From assembly GCA_020025965.1 (NCBI GenBank), contig JAHHRG010000024.1, positions 1 through 26,214 of the forward strand: a stretch of 26,214 bases of DNA, given 5' to 3'. The notes below the pieces were generated by a model. The model was not told the origin of the DNA, did not search any database, and saw nothing but the letters and a program-made list of their open reading frames with translations. This DNA is from Sutterella sp. (lineage in GTDB: Bacteria > Pseudomonadota > Gammaproteobacteria > Burkholderiales > Burkholderiaceae_F). Position 1 is the stretch's first letter; each line of letters begins with the position of its first letter. This document shows, piece after piece, positions 21,439 to 26,214 of the stretch. A program made the translations under genes and the position numbers.

Positions 21439-21447
21439 GTCGGTTTT
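21423..21447. promoter_or_regulatory. IscR type-1-like box, upstream
   Basis: The site starts ATACCTGAGT (21423-21432) and continues into AAGTCGG (21437-21443); about 20 of 25 positions fit the E. coli type-1 consensus by hand count. It covers the predicted -35, and its centre lies 34 bases from the second box. Confidence 0.7.
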
Positions 21448-21508
21448 GACTCGAAACAAACTATTTGAGAGTCCTTACGATTTTTTTTTGATCTACCTCA
21501 GTGTACGG

Positions 21509-21523
21509 TGAGAATGACTCTCA
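21509..21523. promoter_or_regulatory. Fur-like box
   Basis: TGAGAAT-G-ACTCTCA has the 7-1-7 Fur layout, with 12 of 14 arm positions fitting TGATAAT-n-ATTATCA. It is flanked by TTT. It lies between the phosphatase terminator and the iscR promoter, about 70 bases upstream of the predicted -35. Confidence 0.6.
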
Positions 21524-21532
21524 TTTACGAAC

Positions 21533-21565
21533 AAAAAAGGCCGCTTCTTTAAAGGAAGCGACCTT
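21533..21565 (-). terminator. Intrinsic terminator of the phosphatase gene
   Basis: On the minus strand AAGGTCGCTTC (21565-21555) pairs with GAAGCGGCCTT (21547-21537), with one G-U pair, followed by further T. It separates this gene from the isc operon. Confidence 0.85.
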
Positions 21566-21593
21566 GCAAGAGACATTACTGAAAGGAAAAAAA

Positions 21594-22124
21594 TCAGAGC
21601 TCTGCGGGCTCACCGGCCTGATTTTTTTCTTCGGCAAGCATCTTCTGCATATGACGGGCTTTACGCTCGATGGTTTCGAGAAGCCCCGAGCAGGCATCGT
21701 TGCAGTAATTCATCACCTGATTAAAGCCTTCGTTCAAACCGTAATATGGATCGGGCACAATGGCAGCGTCATAGTCATTGGCATAACGCATTAAAAGAGC
21801 GACTTTGTGGCGATATTGTTGGGGGGCTCGATGCTGAAGATCGGTGAGGTTTTCCCAGTCCATGACCAGAATGTGATCAAACTTGGCGAAATCTTCGGGG
21901 GTGATGACTCGAGCGACATGGTTCTTGATATCAAGTCCGCGTTTTCGACAAGCGAGCTGAGCACGCACGTCGGGCGTTTCACCGACATGGTAGTCACTCG
22001 TCCCGGCGCTATCGGAACCGATCACGTCGCTAAGACCCGCTTCATTCACTTTCTTTCTGAAAATGGCTTCGGCGGTAGGGCTACGGCAGATATTACCCGT
22101 ACATACAAAAAGAATGTTAATCAC
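21594..22124 (-). CDS. Low-molecular-weight protein-tyrosine phosphatase
   Basis: The 176-residue protein carries the active-site loop C8-TGNIC-R14-S, opening with VCTGNICRSPTAE, and the general acid Asp125 in VPDPYYG. It is about 20 residues longer than typical members because of a charged C-terminal tail. Members dephosphorylate tyrosine on proteins, often exopolysaccharide kinases, but no kinase gene is near. The start is a GTG at 22124; an overlapping ATG ten bases upstream is out of frame. Its position upstream of iscR is common in betaproteobacteria. Here a terminator and the isc promoter lie between, so it is not part of that operon. Confidence 0.92.
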   Translation of the reverse strand: MINILFVCTGNICRSPTAEAIFRKKVNEAGLSDVIGSDSAGTSDYHVGETPDVRAQLACRKRGLDIKNHVARVITPEDFAKFDHILVMDWENLTDLQHRAPQQYRHKVALLMRYANDYDAAIVPDPYYGLNEGFNQVMNYCNDACSGLLETIERKARHMQKMLAEEKNQAGEPAEL

Positions 22125-22282
22125 TTTGATTGCATCCGAAATACTGTCGATTTCTCGTTATAAAGGGTCGTTTTGAGAAACCTTCCCAAACGGGAATACG
22201 TATATGCTACTGCACTCTGTCGATTCTGACTAGATGGGTATTTTCACCGTTGCACATTTTTAATGTATTTCCAAGCAACGAA

Positions 22283-24316
22283 TTACGACAACGCTGACGC
22301 GCCGAAAGCCTCTTCGCGAAGCTTTCTAATTTCGTCGCGCAACTTAGCAGCCTTTTCGAAGTCGAGATTTCGTGCGTGTTTCATCATCTCTGTTTCGAGA
22401 GTCTTCAACTGTTTGGATATCGATTTTTCGTCCATCACTGCGTAGTCCGTCTTCGGATCGCGCTTCTTAGGAGCCGTCACATCGGGACCGCGATACACGC
22501 CGTCGATGATTTCCTTGATTTCCTTCTTCACGCCGCGCGGCGTAATACCGTTCGCCTTATTGAATTCAATCTGCTTCGTACGGCGACGTTCCGTTTCGTC
22601 GATAGCGCGCTTCATCGAGTCGGTCATCTTATCGGCATAGAGAATCGCGCGGCCGTTGAGATTTCGAGCGGCACGCCCGATCGTCTGTATCAGGGAGCGC
22701 TCGCTTCTAAGGAAGCCTTCCTTGTCGGCGTCCAAAATGGCGACAAGCGAGACTTCCGGAATATCGAGCCCTTCTCGCAAAAGATTAATCCCGACCAAAA
22801 CATCAAAGAGACCGGAACGAAGATCACGAATAATCTCGACGCGCTCGACCGTATCGATATCCGAATGAAGATAACGGACACGAACTCCGTGCTCGGAGAG
22901 ATAGTCGGTCAATTCTTCAGACATTCGCTTCGTGAGCGTAGTCACAAGAACGCGCTCGCCTTTTTTGACCGTTTCGGTAATCTCAGAAAGCAAGTCGTCG
23001 ACCTGAGATTCGGCAGGACGAACTTCAATTGCGGGATCAACTAGGCCTGTCGGACGAACAACCTGTTCGATCACGTCGTTTCCGCTCTTTTCGAGTTCAT
23101 AGTTCGCAGGCGTTGCAGAAACAAAAATACTTCGCCGCATCTTTCTCTCAAACTCTTCAAAACGAAGCGGACGGTTGTCGAGTGCGGACGGCAGACGGAA
23201 CCCGTAATTGACGAGTGTTTCTTTACGCGCACGGTCGCCGCGATACATCCCTCCCAACTGTCCCATCATGACGTGACTTTCATCAAAGAACATGATGGTA
23301 TCGGTCGGCAAGTAGTCAATTAGACAGGGTGGTGCTTCGCCCGGTCGAAGTCCCGTCAAGTGACGCGAGTAGTTTTCAATCCCTTTGCAAAAACCCACCT
23401 GATCTAGCATCTCAAGATCAAAGAGTGTGCGTTGCTGAAGGCGCTGAGCTTCAGTAATGCGGCCGTCAGCCAAAAGTTCAGCGGTACGTTCTTTTAACTC
23501 TTCTTTAATGGTTCCCATGGCTCGAAGCACTTCGTCACGAGGCGTCACATAGTGGCTAGCCGGGTAGATCACGAAACGCGGGACGCGCTGTTCAATTTGC
23601 CCAGTTAAGGGATCAAAGAGCATAACGGCATCCACTTCGTCGTCGAAAAGTTCAATACGAACAGCGCTTTCAGCATGTTCTGCTGGGAAAACGTCAATCG
23701 TGTCACCGCGAACGCGGAAGGTCCCGCGGTTGAATTCGGTATCGGTTCGCTTGTATTGCATGCGTACAAGCTGACTGATCAGATCCCGCTGACGCTTTCG
23801 GTCACCTTGACGCAGGATCATTCGCATATCAGTGTAGCTTTCGGGCTTACCGATACCGTATATCGCCGAAACGGTTGCTACGATAATCGTGTCACGACGT
23901 TCGAGAATCGACTTCGTCGCCGCCAAACGCATCTGTTCGATGTGTTCATTGACTGCCGCATCTTTTTCAATAAAAAGGTCACGAGCCGGCACATAGGCTT
24001 CAGGCTGATAAAAGTCGTAATAAGAGACGAAGTATTCGACTGCGTTTTCCGGAAAAAAATCGCGCATTTCGGAATAGGTCTGTGCGGCCAAGGTCTTATT
24101 GGGTGCCATGATGATGGCAGGAACACCTTCGCGGGCGATGACGTTGGCCATCGTATAGGTCTTTCCCGACCCTGTTACACCGAGTAGCGTCTGAGCCATC
24201 AAGCCATTTTCAAGACCGTCGCAGAGTGCTTCAATCGCCGTCGGCTGATCGCCCGCCGGCGGAAATGGCTGATGCAGGATAAACGGTGAATTAGGGTACG
24301 TAACGATATTGCTCAC
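22283..24316 (-). CDS. uvrB: Excinuclease ABC subunit UvrB
   Basis: The GTG at 24316 gives 677 residues, the usual size, opening just before YPNSPFILHQPFPPAGDQP. An ATG at 24370 and a TTG at 24421 are in frame, but they add AT-rich, unconserved residues. Visible motifs are Walker A GVTGSGKT (46-53), the damage-verifying beta-hairpin region YYDFYQPEAYVPARDLFIEKD, the DESHV box, the helicase motif QTIGRAARN and the C-terminal UVR motif LDFEKAAKLRDEIRKL that binds UvrC. UvrB verifies DNA damage after loading by UvrA and recruits UvrC. It is divergent from the aminotransferase gene, as in related betaproteobacteria. No LexA box was recognised. Confidence 0.96.
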   Translation of the reverse strand: MSNIVTYPNSPFILHQPFPPAGDQPTAIEALCDGLENGLMAQTLLGVTGSGKTYTMANVIAREGVPAIIMAPNKTLAAQTYSEMRDFFPENAVEYFVSYYDFYQPEAYVPARDLFIEKDAAVNEHIEQMRLAATKSILERRDTIIVATVSAIYGIGKPESYTDMRMILRQGDRKRQRDLISQLVRMQYKRTDTEFNRGTFRVRGDTIDVFPAEHAESAVRIELFDDEVDAVMLFDPLTGQIEQRVPRFVIYPASHYVTPRDEVLRAMGTIKEELKERTAELLADGRITEAQRLQQRTLFDLEMLDQVGFCKGIENYSRHLTGLRPGEAPPCLIDYLPTDTIMFFDESHVMMGQLGGMYRGDRARKETLVNYGFRLPSALDNRPLRFEEFERKMRRSIFVSATPANYELEKSGNDVIEQVVRPTGLVDPAIEVRPAESQVDDLLSEITETVKKGERVLVTTLTKRMSEELTDYLSEHGVRVRYLHSDIDTVERVEIIRDLRSGLFDVLVGINLLREGLDIPEVSLVAILDADKEGFLRSERSLIQTIGRAARNLNGRAILYADKMTDSMKRAIDETERRRTKQIEFNKANGITPRGVKKEIKEIIDGVYRGPDVTAPKKRDPKTDYAVMDEKSISKQLKTLETEMMKHARNLDFEKAAKLRDEIRKLREEAFGASALS

Positions 24317-24359
24317 GACAGATTCCGAGAGAGAGAATAAAACGCAGTTCGAAAAGAAT

Positions 24360-24365
24360 ATTTTA
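24360..24365 (-). promoter_or_regulatory. Possible uvrB -10 element
   Basis: TAAAAT on the minus strand matches five of six -10 bases, but no good -35 is seen. If real, transcription starts after the ATG at 24370 has been passed, favouring the GTG start at 24316. Confidence 0.3.
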
Positions 24366-24447
24366 GACATCAACTCAGGCGTTCGTCTTAGTCCGTCTGA
24401 CCAGAAGCGTGGTTTCTTCAATTAGAACGCCTGCAGGATCGACGCTT

Positions 24448-24456
24448 TGCTATAGT
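24448..24456 (+). promoter_or_regulatory. Extended -10 promoter of the aminotransferase
   Basis: TGCTATAGT is an extended -10 (TG-n-TATAGT) 34 bases before the ATG. The -35 region shows no recognisable hexamer, which extended -10 promoters can tolerate. Confidence 0.5.
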
Positions 24457-24490
24457 GGAAAAATCGATCATTTAGACAAGAACTACCACC

Positions 24491-25690
24491 ATGTCCACAT
24501 CAAACTGTTACTCGCACCTCGTCCCCGTTGCCGACGACTCTATTCTCGGACTCAGCACCCTCTATCAAAAGGATCCGCGCGAAGAAAAAGCCAATCTTAC
24601 GATCGGTATCTTTTTGGACGAAACGGGCAAGCTCCCTCTGATGAAAGCGGTCGAAATCGCGAGAAACCGTTTGATGGCTCGTCGCGCCCCTCACGGCTAC
24701 AGCCCCATCACAGGGCTCCCGCTTTTCAATCAGCACATTCAAGAACTTGTCTTCGGTGCAACCAGCGAAGCCGTGCAATCAAAACGCATCTATACCGCTC
24801 AGGCTCTGGGCGGCACCGGTGCTCTGCACGTCGGTGCGCGCTTTGCTCATCTGAGCCTCGGTGCACAAGTCGGTACAGCAAGCTCTCCCACCTGGGCCAA
24901 CCACCTGATGATTCTCAATCAAGCAGGCTACAAGGTAAGCCAATACCCATACTTTGACCCGAGTACCAAAGGTGTTGACTTTGAAGCGATGGCAAGCTGC
25001 CTGAAGACACTCGAACCGATGACGGTTGTGATTCTTCATGCCTGCTGCCATAATCCGACGGGAGCAGACCTCTCGAAGGAAGAGTGGCAGCAAGTGCTCG
25101 AAATTGTCCGCGAACGCAATCTCTATCCGCTCCTTGACATCGCTTATCAAGGTTTCGGTTTCGGTGTTGACGAAGATGCGTATGCACCGCGTCTTTTTGC
25201 CGATGCAGGCATCCCTTTCATGGTCGCGTCTTCCTGCTCCAAGAATTTCGGTTTGTACGGAGAACGTGTGGGAGCGATTCATTTCGTGACGGGCAACGCT
25301 CAAGAAGCAGATCTCGTTCGCATGAACCTCGCTCCTCAGATCCGAGGCGAATATTCAAACCCGCCAGCTTTTGGCGGTCAAGTCGTAGCGGAAATTCTTT
25401 CCGACCCCGAACTTCGTCAAATCTGGCTCGATGAAGTCAACGGCATGCGCAGCCGTATTCGCCGTATGCGCGAACTCTTTGCTCAAAAGGGACAGGAAGC
25501 AGGACTTGATCTTAGTTTTGCCATTCGTCAGAACGGAATGTTCTCCTTTACTGGTCTGACCGGTGAGCAGATGGACCTTCTCATGAAAGACTGGGGCGTT
25601 TATGGTGTTCGTAACGGCCGATTCTGCATGGCTGGCCTTAACGATCACAACGTGGATCTCGTAGTACGTGCCATCAAGGGAGTTTCTTAA
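24491..25690 (+). CDS. tyrB: Aromatic-amino-acid/aspartate aminotransferase (class I)
   Basis: The 399-residue enzyme is a subgroup-Ialpha aminotransferase. Conserved features are NPTG (188-191), Asp216 (contacts the PLP ring nitrogen), Tyr219, the Schiff-base Lys251 in SSCSKNFGLYGER, Arg259 for the PLP phosphate, and the C-terminal NGRFCMAGL containing the substrate-carboxylate Arg. It transfers amino groups between glutamate and aspartate or aromatic 2-oxo acids; whether it prefers aspartate or aromatics cannot be settled by eye. The ATG at 24491 has only a weak ribosome site (AAGAAC). It lies divergent from uvrB, as in Burkholderiales. Confidence 0.93.
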   Translation: MSTSNCYSHLVPVADDSILGLSTLYQKDPREEKANLTIGIFLDETGKLPLMKAVEIARNRLMARRAPHGYSPITGLPLFNQHIQELVFGATSEAVQSKRIYTAQALGGTGALHVGARFAHLSLGAQVGTASSPTWANHLMILNQAGYKVSQYPYFDPSTKGVDFEAMASCLKTLEPMTVVILHACCHNPTGADLSKEEWQQVLEIVRERNLYPLLDIAYQGFGFGVDEDAYAPRLFADAGIPFMVASSCSKNFGLYGERVGAIHFVTGNAQEADLVRMNLAPQIRGEYSNPPAFGGQVVAEILSDPELRQIWLDEVNGMRSRIRRMRELFAQKGQEAGLDLSFAIRQNGMFSFTGLTGEQMDLLMKDWGVYGVRNGRFCMAGLNDHNVDLVVRAIKGVS

Positions 25691-25698
25691 CCTCTGAG

Positions 25699-25720
25699 AT
25701 ACCGCATTTATGGTATTTTT
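25699..25720 (+). terminator. Weak terminator after the aminotransferase
   Basis: ATACC (25699-25703) and GGTAT (25712-25716) form a short stem followed by four more T, ten bases after the stop. Confidence 0.4.
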
Positions 25721-25741
25721 GAGTGATTTTTATTTTTTCTC

Positions 25742-25770
25742 TTGTCATTCTAAAAAAAGCTACGTATACT
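25742..25770 (+). promoter_or_regulatory. Sigma-70 promoter of tRNA-Asn
   Basis: TTGTCA (25742-25747), a 17-base spacer and TATACT (25765-25770) each match five of six consensus bases. The predicted start is about seven bases before the mature tRNA. Confidence 0.85.
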
Positions 25771-25783
25771 TCGTGTTCTTGAT

Positions 25784-25859
25784 TCCCCGATAGCTCAGTC
25801 GGTAGAGCGACGGACTGTTAATCCGCAGGTCGCTGGTTCGAACCCAGCTCGGGGAGCCA
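25784..25859 (+). tRNA. tRNA-Asn (GTT)
   Basis: A 76-base cloverleaf has acceptor arms TCCCCGA (25784-25790) and TCGGGGA (25849-25855), discriminator G and an encoded CCA (25857-25859). The D-loop contains AGTCGGTAGA, the T-loop GGTTCGAACC, and the anticodon GTT is at 25817-25819 within CTGTTAA. It has its own promoter and terminator. No attachment-site duplication was seen in the 355 bases downstream. Confidence 0.97.
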
Positions 25860-26214
25860 GAATTCTCGAAAAGAGGACAATCGAAAGATTGTCCTCTTTT
25901 TTTTTCGTCTATGCAACGCTAATCAAGACGAGAACCTCAAAGCTCCCAGACCGCATCAAGAAACATCGACAAACAATACGTCACCAGCATTAAGGATAAC
26001 AATCCTCATATAGCAACAGATTTCCCTCCCCACACACTTTCTGACCTTCCGTTAGGAACGTTATCCGAAAAACCGTTCAAGCTGTCGACTAGAACTTCGT
26101 TACTGTGATTAGAACGAAGATAGTTTTATTCTTATCACAAAAACTGCAGAAATGAAGTAGTGTTACGCGACAGATTAATATCCCACTAAACGACAGGATT
26201 TGACCCGCCTCTAA
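25860..26214. other. Intergenic region to the right edge
   Basis: Apart from the tRNA terminator I see no gene on either strand. Two interleaved inverted repeats are present: CTTCGTT (26095-26101) with AACGAAG (26113-26119), and TGTGAT (26104-26109) with ATCACA (26134-26139). They may be operator sites of a gene beyond the edge. Confidence 0.5.
25871..25905 (+). terminator. Intrinsic terminator of tRNA-Asn
   Basis: A perfect 12-base stem (25871-25882 with 25887-25898) closed by a GAAA tetraloop is followed by seven more T. Confidence 0.93.

Noticed and set aside
24317..24490. LexA (SOS) box between uvrB and the aminotransferase
   Set aside because: No CTGT-N8-ACAG-like sequence is present in the divergent region.
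25784..25859. tRNA-Asn as an integration site for a mobile element
   Set aside because: No integrase and no repeat of the tRNA 3' end were seen in the downstream 355 bases.
1..26214. CRISPR arrays, insertion sequences, or toxin-antitoxin pairs
   Set aside because: No regularly spaced repeats, transposase motifs or short toxin/antitoxin gene pairs were found by reading both strands.

Overview
The window reads as a chromosomal segment of an anaerobic or microaerophilic betaproteobacterium, most likely near Sutterella/Parasutterella; this is an inference from gene content and synteny, since no search was run. Betaproteobacterial hallmarks are a gene of the RpfE type overlapping recJ, prfB followed by lysS, a protein-tyrosine phosphatase gene next to a complete isc operon, and uvrB divergent from a tyrB-type aminotransferase. 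Two modules are more typical of strict anaerobes: a double-ACT/UPF0210 pair, and a cluster with two ferredoxin-MinD ATPases and two dinitrogenase-cofactor (NifX-like) domains.

Layout. 1-546 (-) is the 5' end of an exported protein that runs off the left edge. 842-5665 (-) is lolC-lolD-tatD followed by a double-ACT protein and a UPF0210 protein, closed by a strong terminator. 5837-8592 (+) is the RpfE-type gene and recJ, joined by a 4-base overlap. 8734-12274 (+) is prfB with its intact programmed +1 frameshift, lysS, and a NUDIX hydrolase whose first codons contain a canonical intrinsic terminator. 12409-15665 (+) is a tight five-gene operon: a DUF134/NifX-like fusion, two ATPases each with two [4Fe-4S] ferredoxin motifs, a Cys/His-rich NifX-like protein and a degenerate receiver domain. 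15748-21350 (-) is iscR-iscS-iscU-iscA-hscB-hscA-fdx-iscX. 21594-22124 (-) is a low-molecular-weight phosphatase, 22283-24316 (-) uvrB, 24491-25690 (+) the aminotransferase, and 25784-25859 (+) tRNA-Asn(GTT) with a clear promoter and terminator. The last 355 bases hold no gene I can support.

How the genes work together. The isc genes form a general Fe-S assembly system; two IscR type-1-like boxes lie over the predicted iscR promoter, with a Fur-like box further upstream, so iron and Fe-S status probably both feed into it. The neighbouring convergent cluster encodes Fe-S ATPases and NifX-like carriers. It resembles the anaerobe-specific 'orange protein' (ORP) complex genes of Desulfovibrio, in which an NifX-family protein carries a Mo-Cu cluster. 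It is the best candidate in this window for a poorly described system: possibly assembly, carriage or sensing of a heterometal cluster, with a DUF134 DNA-binding domain fused to one of the carrier domains.
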